DNA of 64,000 nucleotides, taken from the NCBI RefSeq assembly GCF_004343705.1, contig NZ_SKFH01000013.1, positions 1-64,000 on the forward strand, in the 5' to 3' direction. The notes beneath the pieces were generated by a model. It was not told the origin of the DNA and did not search any database. It saw only the letters and a list, made by a program, of their open reading frames with translations. Below are positions 51,224 to 60,998 of the stretch, piece by piece (positions within the stretch are counted from its first letter, which is position 1; each line of letters starts with the position of its first letter). Made by a program: the position numbers and the translations under genes. This DNA comes from Flaviaesturariibacter aridisoli (lineage in GTDB: Bacteria > Bacteroidota > Bacteroidia > Chitinophagales > Chitinophagaceae).

Positions 51224-52284
51224 GACGTAAATAGGGTTTGACGCAGCAGCGCAGCGAGCCGTTCCGGCTCCAACGCCACCGGGTTGTTGGCAAAGCGTTC
51301 GTTGTTGATGTGAAGCAGCCAGTCGGGCACTATGTCTGCACCCAGGCCGAGCCCGGAAAGCGTCGTTTCGAGCCCGAGGCCCGACACATATTCCTGCCAG
51401 CGCGCAGCGGCACCGGCGCCGGCGCCGCTTCCGGCATCCAGCAATTGAAGCACAGCAGCAAAGCCATCCGGCTCCTGCGCTTCGGCGTTGTATTGTAGAA
51501 ATACGGGGAGCAGCAGCGCCACGGCGTGTCCGTGCTCGATGCCGTGTACGGCGGTCAGGTAATAAGACAACGCATGTGCGCCGGTGGTCCGGCTGGTATT
51601 GATGGCGCGGCCCGAATAGTGCGCGGCGTAGAGGGCGCCGAGACCCAGCTCGCTTGTGGGCGCCGCTACAAATCGGGGCAGGTGACGCCGTAGCCAGCCG
51701 CCTGCTTCCCAGGCCAGGGCCCGTGATGCCGGGGTAGCCTTCCGGCTCCAGAGCGATTCCACGCACTGCACAAGCGCGTCCAGCCCCGACACGGCGCGTT
51801 GGCGCGCCGAAAGTCCCTGCAGCAGGGTCTCGTCCCATACCACCACACCTGGAAGCAGGGCGGGGTGCTCGAGCGAGTGCTTTTGAAGGCCCTCATAGAT
51901 CACCGCGAAGGAGGTAGCATCGGAACCGCTGCCTGCCGTAGTGGGGACGGCTGCGAAAAAGTCGGTCCGGGCGGTGCTGTAATAAAGCAAGGCTTTGGCG
52001 TAATCGATCGTGCGTCCGCCACCGATGGCAATAATACCGTCGATCCCCTCCGGCAGCGCTGCGGCGTCGCGGTGGGCGACATCCACCTGCAACAAGCCCT
52101 CCGGCGTTTCGCGGATGGTATTAATGACCCCTTCTAATACATGCTGCAGCTCCGTTCCGGCCGGACTGCGCAGGAAATGGCCGCCGGCAACCAGCAGGAT
52201 CCGGTTGCGTCCCTGTTGCCGGAGCAGCGCCGGCAATTGACCGGCTAGAGCGTCCGTACCCACGAGTAGACGCGGGGCCGTCAT
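51220..52284 (-). CDS. iron-containing alcohol dehydrogenase (phosphonoacetaldehyde reductase)
   Basis: A 354-residue group III alcohol dehydrogenase. The nucleotide site is IIAIGGGRTIDYAKALLYY, then VPTTAGSGSDATSFAV. Metal ligands lie in SGLDALVQCVES and in HALSYYLTAVHGIEHGHAVAL (two His). Following the decarboxylase and PEP mutase genes with four-base overlaps, it should reduce phosphonoacetaldehyde to 2-hydroxyethylphosphonate. A transaminase that would make aminoethylphosphonate instead is not present. Confidence 0.88.
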   Translation of the reverse strand: MTAPRLLVGTDALAGQLPALLRQQGRNRILLVAGGHFLRSPAGTELQHVLEGVINTIRETPEGLLQVDVAHRDAAALPEGIDGIIAIGGGRTIDYAKALLYYSTARTDFFAAVPTTAGSGSDATSFAVIYEGLQKHSLEHPALLPGVVVWDETLLQGLSARQRAVSGLDALVQCVESLWSRKATPASRALAWEAGGWLRRHLPRFVAAPTSELGLGALYAAHYSGRAINTSRTTGAHALSYYLTAVHGIEHGHAVALLLPVFLQYNAEAQEPDGFAAVLQLLDAGSGAGAGAAARWQEYVSGLGLETTLSGLGLGADIVPDWLLHINNERFANNPVALEPERLAALLRQTLFTS

Positions 52285-53390
52285 GCGTCTTTTTGAAAGG
52301 ATGAGCGAAAGCGGACGCCCGCCTCAGCCGGCGACCCGGCCGGGCGGGGAAGGTCAGCGGCCACGCGCGTGTTGATCCGTATTTCTACAAACGAACCCTC
52401 CACCGGCTTAGCCGCCCATTGGCGCAACTCTTCTTCGGTGGTCAGCTGCACCGCCGCCGTGAAGCCGCAGGCCTTCGCGATGGCGCAGAAGTCGACCGCG
52501 AAGCCGAGCGTCGGCTGGCGACCCACGGACTCGTGTGCGCCGTTATTAAGCAGTATGTAATTCAGGTTCCGGAGCTTCAGGGAACCGATAAGTCCCAGCG
52601 CCCCGAGATGCATCAGCAGGGCGCCATCGCCGTCGAGCAACCAGGTGCGCTGTTTCCCATGCAGGGCCAGGGCCGCGGCCAGGCTGCCCGTGTGCCCCAT
52701 GGCGCCCACGTTGAGAAAAGCGTCCACGATGTTTCCTTGGCGCTCGTTCCAGGCATAGAAAGCGCGCCCGATCTTGCCGGTGCTGCACAGCACCTTGTCG
52801 CCGGGCCGGAACGCGGCCGAGAGCAGGCCGATAGCGGCCGCCGAGCTGAGCGGATAGTCCTCCTGCTGCGGCAGGCTCATTTCCGAGAGCGCCCCTTTCT
52901 CCACGATCAGCGCCACGGGCGCCGAGCGGTCGCGGGCGGCAACGCACAACGTGCGCAGCAGCGCAGGCACATCGGCTTCGTCTTTACGCAGGTACCACAG
53001 CGGCACGCCCATCGCTTCCAGCAAAGGTGTAGTGACCGCGCCCATCTTCGCATGCTGCGGCTCGTCTTTCGTGCCAGGCTGCCCCCGCCAGCCCACCAGT
53101 AGAACTACGGGAAGGCGGTATACCGTTTCATCTACAAGCGACGTCAGCGGGTTGACGAGGTTGCCCAGGCCAGAATTCTGCAGGTAAACAAGCGGCAGTC
53201 CGCCGGTGGCCAGGGTATAACCCGCGGCCAGCGCCAGCGCGGCGCCTTCGTTGGCGGCAATGAGGTGCTGCTCGCGCGGCAGGTCCTGCAGCACGGCACT
53301 GAAGCTCGAAAGCAGGGAGTCGGGCACGCCCGTGAAGAAGCCGACACCGGCTTCCTCCCACGCTCTTACAAAGGGCAGCGCATCGATCAT
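52281..53390 (-). CDS. aepY: phosphonopyruvate decarboxylase
   Basis: A 369-residue thiamine diphosphate enzyme that turns phosphonopyruvate into phosphonoacetaldehyde, pulling the unfavourable mutase reaction forward. The N-terminal pyrimidine domain has [13 protein letters not shown] and the cofactor Glu in [14 protein letters not shown] (near 48). The C-terminal part has [13 protein letters not shown] and [14 protein letters not shown]. The order and length match AepY. It overlaps both neighbours by four bases. Confidence 0.93.
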   Translation of the reverse strand: MIDALPFVRAWEEAGVGFFTGVPDSLLSSFSAVLQDLPREQHLIAANEGAALALAAGYTLATGGLPLVYLQNSGLGNLVNPLTSLVDETVYRLPVVLLVGWRGQPGTKDEPQHAKMGAVTTPLLEAMGVPLWYLRKDEADVPALLRTLCVAARDRSAPVALIVEKGALSEMSLPQQEDYPLSSAAAIGLLSAAFRPGDKVLCSTGKIGRAFYAWNERQGNIVDAFLNVGAMGHTGSLAAALALHGKQRTWLLDGDGALLMHLGALGLIGSLKLRNLNYILLNNGAHESVGRQPTLGFAVDFCAIAKACGFTAAVQLTTEEELRQWAAKPVEGSFVEIRINTRVAADLPRPAGSPAEAGVRFRSSFQKDA

Positions 53391-54691
53391 TGACCGGGTA
53401 TGAGTTTAAACAGGTTCTTGATAGAGATCAGGTCTTCCTCTGCACCGGCGGCCATCCCTTCCACCAACAGGCGTTGCGCGGTGCGCTGCATCGCCGGGTA
53501 GGCGCTGCGCAGCAGGTGGTTGGCATAGATCACGAGGCTGAAGCCGGCTTCCTGCAGCGTACCGATGCTCACCGTGGGATAGGTGCTCGGAACGGCAATG
53601 AGCGGCACGTCGGGGTGGGCAGGACGAAAACGTTTGGCGAATTCGAGCACGTCGGCGCCCGAGCTTTCCTTGCTGTGGATCATGATGCCGCCGGCACCCG
53701 CCGCCACGTAGGCTTCGGAGCGTTGCCAGGCATCTTCCATGCCTTTGCCGAGAATGAGGCTCTCAATGCGGGCGATGATCCGGAAGTCGGCGGTCACGCG
53801 GCTGTTGTTGCCCGCGCGGATCTTTTCGCAGAAGTCGACGATGCTGTCCTGCTCGTGCACCGAGCTTTCCTCAAGCAACGAGTTGCGCTTGGCGCCCACC
53901 TTGTCTTCAATGATGATGGCCGACACACCGAGGCGCTCAAGGGTACGTACCATGAAGGGAAACTGGTCGATGCGGCCGCCGGTGTCGCCGTCGAAGATGA
54001 TCGGCTTGGTGGTCACTTCGAGGATCTCGTTGACCGTTTGCAGGCGCGAGGTGAAATCGACCGCTTCGATATCGGGTTTGCCTTTGGCCGTGGAATCGGT
54101 GAGGCTGCTGAGCCAGATGCCGTCGAACTCCACGGGTCGGCCGTTGGCGTCGGTGGCGGTACTGCCTTCCACGATCATGGCGCTGAGGCCGTTGTGGGCT
54201 TCCAGTACGCGGAGAATGGGCTTCACCGAAAGGAGGCGACCGAGGCGCTTGCGGCGGTTTTCCGGTGTGACCCCGATCTCGCGCAGCGACTGCTGGATGG
54301 CCGTGGACGAGATGCCCTGCGTGTACGGCACTTCCACGAGCTCACCGCCCCATTCGGACAGCACCTCGATCACGCGGGCCCGCGTGGCGCTCTGCACGCC
54401 GCTGCGCCAGTCGTCGCCGTGCACCACGTAGCGTGGACGCAACGCGCGCAGGTTGGCGCTGTAGTCGAGCGTGGATTGCGGCACCACTTCGCTCACGTCC
54501 CGGAGGCCGCTCACGATGGCGCTGCGCTGCTCGAAGCTCAGAAGGGGCACGCGCTTATAACCCGCAATGGCTTCGTCGGTAAGCAGGCCGATCACCACAC
54601 GACCCAGCTCGCGTCCTTTACGGATGATGTTGAGATGGCCCGGGTGGATCAGGTCGGCGCTCATGCCGATGTAAACAAGGTCTTCAGTCAT
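53387..54691 (-). CDS. aepX: cytidylyltransferase-PEP mutase fusion
   Basis: A 434-residue fusion. Residues 1-135 are a nucleotidyltransferase with HPGH at 16-19 and ISST at 127-130, as in CTP:glycerol-3-phosphate cytidylyltransferases. Residues 150-434 are PEP mutase, with GDTGG at 235-239 and the diagnostic [10 protein letters not shown] at 262-271, which separates mutases from other isocitrate-lyase-type enzymes. So one polypeptide makes the C-P bond and probably activates the final phosphonate with CMP. The ATG at 54691 is chosen; the longer frame upstream runs over the promoters. Confidence 0.93.
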   Translation of the reverse strand: MTEDLVYIGMSADLIHPGHLNIIRKGRELGRVVIGLLTDEAIAGYKRVPLLSFEQRSAIVSGLRDVSEVVPQSTLDYSANLRALRPRYVVHGDDWRSGVQSATRARVIEVLSEWGGELVEVPYTQGISSTAIQQSLREIGVTPENRRKRLGRLLSVKPILRVLEAHNGLSAMIVEGSTATDANGRPVEFDGIWLSSLTDSTAKGKPDIEAVDFTSRLQTVNEILEVTTKPIIFDGDTGGRIDQFPFMVRTLERLGVSAIIIEDKVGAKRNSLLEESSVHEQDSIVDFCEKIRAGNNSRVTADFRIIARIESLILGKGMEDAWQRSEAYVAAGAGGIMIHSKESSGADVLEFAKRFRPAHPDVPLIAVPSTYPTVSIGTLQEAGFSLVIYANHLLRSAYPAMQRTAQRLLVEGMAAGAEEDLISIKNLFKLIPGQ

Positions 54692-54718
54692 GCGGAAAAA
54701 ATAAACGGTAAAGAGGCG

Positions 54719-54726
54719 TACTTTTG
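54719..54726 (+). promoter_or_regulatory. minus-7 promoter element TACTTTTG (rightward cluster)
   Basis: A TAnnTTTG match on the plus strand, 68 bp ahead of the first sulfatase-fold gene. Confidence 0.6.
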
Positions 54727-54741
54727 AACGGACGCCCGCGC

Positions 54742-54749
54742 CAAAAATA
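54742..54749 (-). promoter_or_regulatory. minus-7 promoter element TATTTTTG (phosphonate operon)
   Basis: A TAnnTTTG match on the minus strand, 50 bp ahead of the aepX ATG. Its predicted transcript start falls within a few bases of that of the opposing promoter at 54719-54726. Confidence 0.65.
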
Positions 54750-54794
54750 GCCAATGCACGGCAATGGGTCCGGTTTCGCTTTCCCCACGCCACC

Positions 54795-56288
54795 ATGACT
54801 GCTCCCCGTAGAAATCCGTTTCGCCAGCCCGCGTTCTTCCTCTTCCTGCTGCCGGTGTTTTTTGTAGGACACGGCATCCTCGATCAGCATCCTTCTGTCC
54901 GCGCGGGCGATGTGCTGGGGCTCCTGCCTGGATACTGGCTGGCCGCGGCAGTCCTCACCGTACTGGCCTGGCTCCCGCTGCGCCGCTGGACCCACGCGGC
55001 TCTTTTTGCCTTTGCGGTGCTCTGCGTACATTTCTTCTTCGGCGGCTTCCACGACTTCCTCAAATCACTGTGGGGCGACCGGCTGCCGGCGCGCTATACG
55101 TTCGTACTTCCCCTGCTCGCCCTGCTATTAGGGGGCTGGCTCCTGTTCCTGAAAAGAACCCGCGCAACGCTCGGCAACGTGGTGCTGTACCTCAACCTGT
55201 TGCTGTTGCTGCTCCTCGTCGTGGACGGGTTGCGCTGGAGCGGGCGCAGGCACCATGCGCAACAGGCACCCGCCCCGGCGCCGCTTGCCGGGCTGACCGG
55301 CTGCCCTGCCTGCGCGAAGCCGGACATCTACCTGATCATCGCCGACGGTTACGCGGGTGCCGGTGAACTGCGTTCGCACCTGAACTTCGACAATCGTGCG
55401 TTCCTGGAGGCGCTCCGCCAGCGGGGCTTTTACGTGGCCGACAGCAGCCGCAGCAATTACAACTACACCCCCTTTTCGATGGCGTCGATGCTGAACCTGC
55501 AATACCTGGGAGGCGTCGGCGCCCGGTACACGCTTGGTGCCGAGAAGAGCATCTGCTACCCGCTTATCGGGGAAAACCGCTTCTGCCGCTACCTGCGCGA
55601 CACGCAGGGCTACACGTTGCGCAACCTGTCGATCTTCCCGGTAACCGGCCAGCGGCCGCCGGTCTATTCGCCCTTCTTTCGCAACGGGCGCGAGCTCCTT
55701 ACGGCGCAAACCTTTCTAAGCCGCTTCAACCGCGATGTGCGCTTTAACCTGGTCACCCGCTTCGGCTGGCGGTCGGAGCTGAAGCGCTACGCGCGCTACG
55801 TGGTGCGCGATGCCAACGCCGACCTGCTGAAACGCACACTGGCGGAAAGCCGGGTTGCCAGCACTGCGCCGCGGTTCATCTATACCCACCTCGAAATGCC
55901 GCATGACCCGTATTTCTACCGGAAAGACGGCAGGGAGAACCCCGTGGAAGTTCTGGCCGACTACAGCAACCCGCGGCCGGAGTTGTACGTGGAATACCTG
56001 CAGTGGTGCAACGCCCGCCTGCTGGAGCTCGTGGACGGCATCCGCCGCAATAGCAGTCGCCCGCCGGTGATCCTGCTTATGAGCGACCACGGCTTCCGCA
56101 CCGGCACAACGGCGATCCCGCCCGAAGCGCAACTCCTGAACCTCAACGCGGTGCTGCTGCCCGCGGGCGATTACAGCCGCTGGTACCCGGGCATCAGCAA
56201 CGTGAACCAGCTCCGGGTCTTTCTCAACACGCAATTCGGCCAGCACCTGCCGCTCCTGCGCGACTCCACCTCCTACCTGGTGGAATAG
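54795..56288 (+). CDS. membrane alkaline phosphatase/sulfatase-fold protein 1
   Basis: A 497-residue protein with five N-terminal membrane helices (about 12-145) and a periplasmic sulfatase/LTA-synthase-like domain. The domain opens with [13 protein letters not shown] near 176 (metal Asp). [14 protein letters not shown] holds the likely Thr nucleophile. [12 protein letters not shown] (His) and ILLMSDHGF (Asp-His) follow. There is no sulfatase Cys-x-Pro-x-Arg site. The architecture fits phosphoethanolamine- or glycerophosphate-transferases. It is the first of four paralogues and divergent from the phosphonate operon. Confidence 0.8.
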   Translation: MTAPRRNPFRQPAFFLFLLPVFFVGHGILDQHPSVRAGDVLGLLPGYWLAAAVLTVLAWLPLRRWTHAALFAFAVLCVHFFFGGFHDFLKSLWGDRLPARYTFVLPLLALLLGGWLLFLKRTRATLGNVVLYLNLLLLLLLVVDGLRWSGRRHHAQQAPAPAPLAGLTGCPACAKPDIYLIIADGYAGAGELRSHLNFDNRAFLEALRQRGFYVADSSRSNYNYTPFSMASMLNLQYLGGVGARYTLGAEKSICYPLIGENRFCRYLRDTQGYTLRNLSIFPVTGQRPPVYSPFFRNGRELLTAQTFLSRFNRDVRFNLVTRFGWRSELKRYARYVVRDANADLLKRTLAESRVASTAPRFIYTHLEMPHDPYFYRKDGRENPVEVLADYSNPRPELYVEYLQWCNARLLELVDGIRRNSSRPPVILLMSDHGFRTGTTAIPPEAQLLNLNAVLLPAGDYSRWYPGISNVNQLRVFLNTQFGQHLPLLRDSTSYLVE

Positions 56289-56330
56289 AGCAGTTGGTTC
56301 CGAATCACTATTTTTAGCGCCCAACACACC

Positions 56331-57935
56331 ATGCAAGAACCCGGATCTTTTTTGTCGTCATACCGCAGGCAGTGGGCTTTTTGCGCCGGTGTTACAGCGC
56401 TTTACTTTCTCTCGATCGCCTCCTTCCTGGCGCCGCAATACGGAACGGTGGAAGACCTGTTTGTGCTTTACCAGCTATCCGGCGGCTTCGGCACGGCGCC
56501 AACCGAGCTGCTCCATTACAACCACATCGTCAACCCGATCATCGGCTGGCCGCTGAAGATCGCATTCACCTGGATGCCTTCCGTGAACTGGTATACACTG
56601 ACGTTGCTGGCGGCCCAGTTCGTTGCCTGCACCCTCATTTTCCAGCGCCTGCTCCGGCGCAACACACTGCTGCAGGCGCTCGCCTTTTACACCTTTTTCT
56701 TCCTCGTTTTCGAGACCGGCTATTTTTCCGCGCTCAATTTTACCAGCACCTCGATCGTGCTCGGAATGGCGGGCCTGCTGCGGCTTTCGCTACCGCCGGT
56801 GCCGGGCGCGACGGACAAGCCTTACAAAGGTGCAACCCTGTATGCTTCGGCCTCCCTGCTCCGGGTGCATTCCCTGCTGCCCCTCCTGCCGCTGGCACTC
56901 CCCTTTTGGATCCTGACACCCGGGTGGAAGCCGCGCCTCCGCAAAGCGCTCTGGCTGCTGGCCGCCCTCGCTGCGATCGGGGCACTGCACCTCTTTCACC
57001 GCAACTATTACGAAAAACGCATCCCCGGGTGGCAACGCGAAGAGGCGTACCGGCAGCAGGTATACGCATTTTACAACCACCGCAACATGACCCGCTACGC
57101 GCCCGGTGATCCCGGTTATTTCGAGCGGCGCATCATCGGGCAAAAGCCGTTACTCGACACGCAGATCATGACCCTCCCGATCATGGCGGCGAAGTTCAAG
57201 GCCACCTACAAGCCGGGGTTCCGGATGTCGGGGGAGATCCTGCGCTGGTTTTTCGTCAACAACCGGCTGTACTTCCTGTCGCTGCTCTGCGCCTTCCTGT
57301 TTTTGCGGCGGCGCGCCGAGTGGCTGGCGCTGGGCGCAAGCATCGCGATCGCGGTGGCGATGTGGTTCGCGCTCAACTACACGTATGCCAAGTTCCCCGA
57401 CTACCTGCTGATGGCCTTTCTCTGCTTCCCGGTGTTGCTCGCGCTGTCCACACGTACGCCGCCCGCCCGGCCGGTGCGCCCGTGGCTGCTGCTGGCGCCG
57501 TTGCTGCTCGCCGGCTGGGGATTCTGGATCCGTGTAAAGCAGGGAAGAAGCAATGCCGCCGTCACCCGCACCTTTGTCGCCGCCTGGCGCGACTTTGCCG
57601 CGCACCGCGACACGCTCTTTTTTGTGGGCATGGACCAACTGCCTTTTTATGCCTACCCCGTGTGGGCACCGCCGGCGAAATACCCAATGCCGAACGTCCT
57701 CATCAGCGAGCACTTCCTCAACCACCTGGAACGCCCCTTCCTGGAACACTTCGGGCTGCGGAGCATCCGCGACCTGCCGCTGCACCCGAACGCCTGCCTC
57801 GCCGGCTGGCAGCAGGAAGACATCCGTGCTTATTACAGCCGCGTGCACGGCACAACGGTGCGCTTCGAGCCGGTGACCGGAACCTATCAACAGCTTCGCC
57901 CCTACCGCGTCGTGCTGACGCCCCAAACGCCATGA
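56331..57935 (+). CDS. polytopic GT-C-like membrane protein
   Basis: A 534-residue membrane protein with about 10-11 helices. Between helices lie conserved-looking loops LLHYNHIVNPIIGWPLK and RYAPGDPGYFERRIIG; the C-terminal 130 residues are soluble. This looks like GT-C-type glycosyltransferases (lipid-linked sugar donors), but I see no clear DxD or ExD motif, so the class is tentative. It sits between paralogues 1 and 2 of the sulfatase-fold set and overlaps the next gene by four bases. Confidence 0.6.
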   Translation: MQEPGSFLSSYRRQWAFCAGVTALYFLSIASFLAPQYGTVEDLFVLYQLSGGFGTAPTELLHYNHIVNPIIGWPLKIAFTWMPSVNWYTLTLLAAQFVACTLIFQRLLRRNTLLQALAFYTFFFLVFETGYFSALNFTSTSIVLGMAGLLRLSLPPVPGATDKPYKGATLYASASLLRVHSLLPLLPLALPFWILTPGWKPRLRKALWLLAALAAIGALHLFHRNYYEKRIPGWQREEAYRQQVYAFYNHRNMTRYAPGDPGYFERRIIGQKPLLDTQIMTLPIMAAKFKATYKPGFRMSGEILRWFFVNNRLYFLSLLCAFLFLRRRAEWLALGASIAIAVAMWFALNYTYAKFPDYLLMAFLCFPVLLALSTRTPPARPVRPWLLLAPLLLAGWGFWIRVKQGRSNAAVTRTFVAAWRDFAAHRDTLFFVGMDQLPFYAYPVWAPPAKYPMPNVLISEHFLNHLERPFLEHFGLRSIRDLPLHPNACLAGWQQEDIRAYYSRVHGTTVRFEPVTGTYQQLRPYRVVLTPQTP

Positions 57936-59437
57936 CCGACAGCCCCACACCCGGCCGCTCCCTGTACGCACGCCCCCTGTTCCTGGGGCTGCTGCCGCTG
58001 TTTGCGCTGTGGCACTCGTTCAACGAATTCTTCGGGCTCATCCGGCTTTCGGACGCGCTGTTTTTCCTGCTGTATGCCGGCATCTGGGGCGGGCTGCTCT
58101 ATGGGTTGTGCCGGTTGATCTTCCGCGATGCGGTGCGGGCGGCGGCGGTGAGCTTGTTTCTGCTGGCTGTATTTCTACTGTTCGGCAACCTGTACGACCT
58201 CGTGCTGAAATACGGGCACGCGCGCCTCGTTACCTACAAGCTGTTCCCGCTCCTGCTGCTCAGCGCCGCCGTGTGGGCCGGGTTGCGCTGCGCCCGGCGC
58301 GAACGGGCCGGCAAGCGCGCCTTCCGCTTTCTTAACCTGTTGCTCGCCACCCTGCTGCTGGCCGAAGGGATCACGAGCGGGATACACTACCTCGACTACC
58401 GCAGGCACCGCAACCTGATACAGCCGGGAACGACACTTTCCGATGCCTTCCGTCCCGTGCCACCGCCGGAAGGCAGCCCCGATATTTACCTGCTGGTGCT
58501 CGACGAATACGCCCGCGCCGACGTGCTCCGCAAAACCGGCTTCGACAACAAGCCTTTCCTCGACAGCCTCCGCGGGCTCGGGTTCTTTGTGGCCGACAGC
58601 AGCCGCGCCAACTACAACTTCACGCCCTACGCCATGAGCTCCTGTCTCAATATGGACTATATCGATCCGGCGCTCGGAACCAACGGCACCGACACGCGCC
58701 TGATGATGCGGGCCGTGCGGTCGCTGGCCGACAACGAAACGATGCGCATCCTCCGCAAGGAAGGCTACGACCTGCAGGTATCCGCTTCGCTGGAAACCCC
58801 CTGGCAACGGCAACCGACGGTGAACGAATTCGGCGGCTACTCCTACCTGAAGCTGTTCAAGCCCACGTTGCCCTTCCGCTTTCACCGCGACATCCACCTG
58901 CCCGCCGACCCGCTGCTGCGGCTTTTCCCGCAACCGGTCAATTACAACGACTACGCACAGCGGGCCCGCGACATCCAGGCGCACCTGGACGATACCCGCG
59001 CGCGCATCGACAGCAACAGCCGCCGCGCGCCGCGCTTTACCTACGGCCACCTGCTGACCACGCACCATCCGTTTTTGTACGACAGCCTCGGCCATCTGCG
59101 CTCGTACCGCGCCATCGCTGCCGACAAAAGCATGTCCGCCTACCACAACGCGGTGCGCGTGGCCAACCGCGACCTCCTGCGGTTGGTTCGCGATATCCGC
59201 GCAAAGGGTCGGCGCCGCTCGGTCATCTTCCTCATCAGCGATCACGGCAACCGGATGGACGAACTGCCGCACGACGATGCGTTCCGCAACCTCGTAGCCG
59301 TGTATTACCCCGACGGCAAGCCGGCGCTTCCCATTAACGTGAGCCCGGTCAACTTGTTCCGCGATCTCTTCAACCGCTATTTCGGGCAACAGTACCCCCT
59401 GCTGCCCGACAGCTCGGTATCCGTGCGTTATAAATAG
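57932..59437 (+). CDS. membrane alkaline phosphatase/sulfatase-fold protein 2
   Basis: A 501-residue paralogue with N-terminal helices at about 15-150. The periplasmic domain has PDIYLLVLDEYARAD near 185, the nucleophile region NYNFTPYAMSSCLN, TYGHLLTTHHPFLYD, and IFLISDHGNRMDE. Compared with paralogue 1 it has an extra His pair (TTHHP). Start fixed by an ATGA overlap with the GT-C-like gene. Thr, not Cys or Ser-x-Pro-Arg, is the likely nucleophile. Confidence 0.82.
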   Translation: MTDSPTPGRSLYARPLFLGLLPLFALWHSFNEFFGLIRLSDALFFLLYAGIWGGLLYGLCRLIFRDAVRAAAVSLFLLAVFLLFGNLYDLVLKYGHARLVTYKLFPLLLLSAAVWAGLRCARRERAGKRAFRFLNLLLATLLLAEGITSGIHYLDYRRHRNLIQPGTTLSDAFRPVPPPEGSPDIYLLVLDEYARADVLRKTGFDNKPFLDSLRGLGFFVADSSRANYNFTPYAMSSCLNMDYIDPALGTNGTDTRLMMRAVRSLADNETMRILRKEGYDLQVSASLETPWQRQPTVNEFGGYSYLKLFKPTLPFRFHRDIHLPADPLLRLFPQPVNYNDYAQRARDIQAHLDDTRARIDSNSRRAPRFTYGHLLTTHHPFLYDSLGHLRSYRAIAADKSMSAYHNAVRVANRDLLRLVRDIRAKGRRRSVIFLISDHGNRMDELPHDDAFRNLVAVYYPDGKPALPINVSPVNLFRDLFNRYFGQQYPLLPDSSVSVRYK

Positions 59438-59472
59438 CGTGCGCCCCGGCCGGGCGCTTTATCTTTCCGCCC

Positions 59473-60972
59473 ATGTTCGCTACCCGCGGGCTCCTGTCCC
59501 GACCGCTTTACCTGCTCCTGCTGCCGTTGTTTGCCCTGTGGCATGCCGGCAACGCGCTGTTCGGCTTCATCACGGCCGGCCTCGCCCTGCACTTCCTGCT
59601 GCTCGCCGGAACGGTGCTGCTGCTGGCTTGGGTTGTAGCGGCTCTCCTGCTTCGGAACCGCGGGAAAGCGTCGGGCGTCGCCTTCGTTACCGGCTTCGTG
59701 TTTATCTACTATGGCGTGCTGCAGGACAAGCTCGAACCCTTGCTCCCGGCAACGGCGCGCTCCTACACCTGGTTGCCGCTGCTGCTGTTTGGAATGGCCG
59801 CCGTAGCTGCCTTCTTCCTTTTCAGCACCGAGCGGCGCCGCAGTCTGTTGACCCGCTATCTCAACCTGTTGTTCCTCGTGTTTTGCCTCGTGGAAGCCGG
59901 CACGTCACTTGTGCGCGCTGCGGAATACCGACGGCACGGGAATGGGCTGTTTACGCAATACCCGCTGTCGGAGCAGTACCGGACTCCCCTGCCCGGTTCC
60001 GCGCGCCCGGACATTTTCCTTTTGGTGATGGATGAATACGCCGGCGCGGGAACGTTGGCGCAGATGGGGCACGACAACCGGCCCTTCCTCGATTCGCTTC
60101 GCCGGCTCGGACTTTGGGTGGCACCACAAAGCCGCTCCAACTACGACTTCACCCTGTTTTCGATGAGCAGCCTGCTGCAGATGCGTTACCTCGACAGCAA
60201 TCTCGAGCACCGGCAGGACGACCCGCGGACCGTACTGCGCGCGGTGCGCAGCCTCTCCGACAACGAAACGCTCCGCATGCTGGAGCGAAGCGGCTACGAG
60301 ATCCGCTTCGAAGCGCCCTTCGACAGTGACCGTAAAAACCGGGATGGCCTCAACGAATTCGGCGACTTCGCCTGGACGCAGTTGTTCGGTGCTACCCTGA
60401 CGGGCCGCCTCCGCCGCGACCGCGCCCGCACGCTTGATCCCTGGGCGGCGCTGTTTGCACCCGTGTACGGTTACAACGATGCCGCCAGGCGGCGCCAGGA
60501 CCTTGCCTACTACCGTGCCGCCCTGCTTTCTTCCATCGACAGCAATGCGGCGCGGAAGCCGCGCTTTGTATACCAGCACCTGCTGCTCACCCACCACCCC
60601 TACCTGTTCGATTCAACCGGAGGCCCGAGGGAACGCATGGCATCGGCCGCGGAGGAACCGGCCGCTTACCTGGACCAGGTGCGGTTGGCCACCCGCATCC
60701 TGCTGGAGCAAGTGGCCCGCATCCGCAGGGAGGGTCGTAGAAATACGGTGATCCTCCTGCTCAGCGATCACGGCTACCGCGAGGGCGGCGCCCGCTACGA
60801 CTCCCTCGACAACCTCTTTGCCCTGTACTTCCCGCGTGGCGATTACGGGGACGCAGCCGCCGCCTCGCCGGTGAACGCATTCCGCGTGGTCTTCAACCGC
60901 TACTTCGGGCAGCAGTGGCCGCTGCTGCCGTACCGCGGCATTCGCTCGTCCGGCAAGGCACCTTCGCACTGA
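59473..60972 (+). CDS. membrane alkaline phosphatase/sulfatase-fold protein 3
   Basis: A 499-residue paralogue, closest to number 2. It has four to five N-terminal helices, then PDIFLLVMDEYAGAG near 178, NYDFTLFSMSSLLQM, YQHLLLTHHPYLFD and ILLLSDHGYREGG. A near-consensus TATCTTTC ends 5 bp before the ATG, so an internal promoter with a leaderless transcript is possible. Its TGA touches an ATG of the next gene (TGATG). Confidence 0.82.
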   Translation: MFATRGLLSRPLYLLLLPLFALWHAGNALFGFITAGLALHFLLLAGTVLLLAWVVAALLLRNRGKASGVAFVTGFVFIYYGVLQDKLEPLLPATARSYTWLPLLLFGMAAVAAFFLFSTERRRSLLTRYLNLLFLVFCLVEAGTSLVRAAEYRRHGNGLFTQYPLSEQYRTPLPGSARPDIFLLVMDEYAGAGTLAQMGHDNRPFLDSLRRLGLWVAPQSRSNYDFTLFSMSSLLQMRYLDSNLEHRQDDPRTVLRAVRSLSDNETLRMLERSGYEIRFEAPFDSDRKNRDGLNEFGDFAWTQLFGATLTGRLRRDRARTLDPWAALFAPVYGYNDAARRRQDLAYYRAALLSSIDSNAARKPRFVYQHLLLTHHPYLFDSTGGPRERMASAAEEPAAYLDQVRLATRILLEQVARIRREGRRNTVILLLSDHGYREGGARYDSLDNLFALYFPRGDYGDAAAASPVNAFRVVFNRYFGQQWPLLPYRGIRSSGKAPSH

Positions 60973-60998
60973 TGCGGCGGAGTACCTATCTTGTGCCG

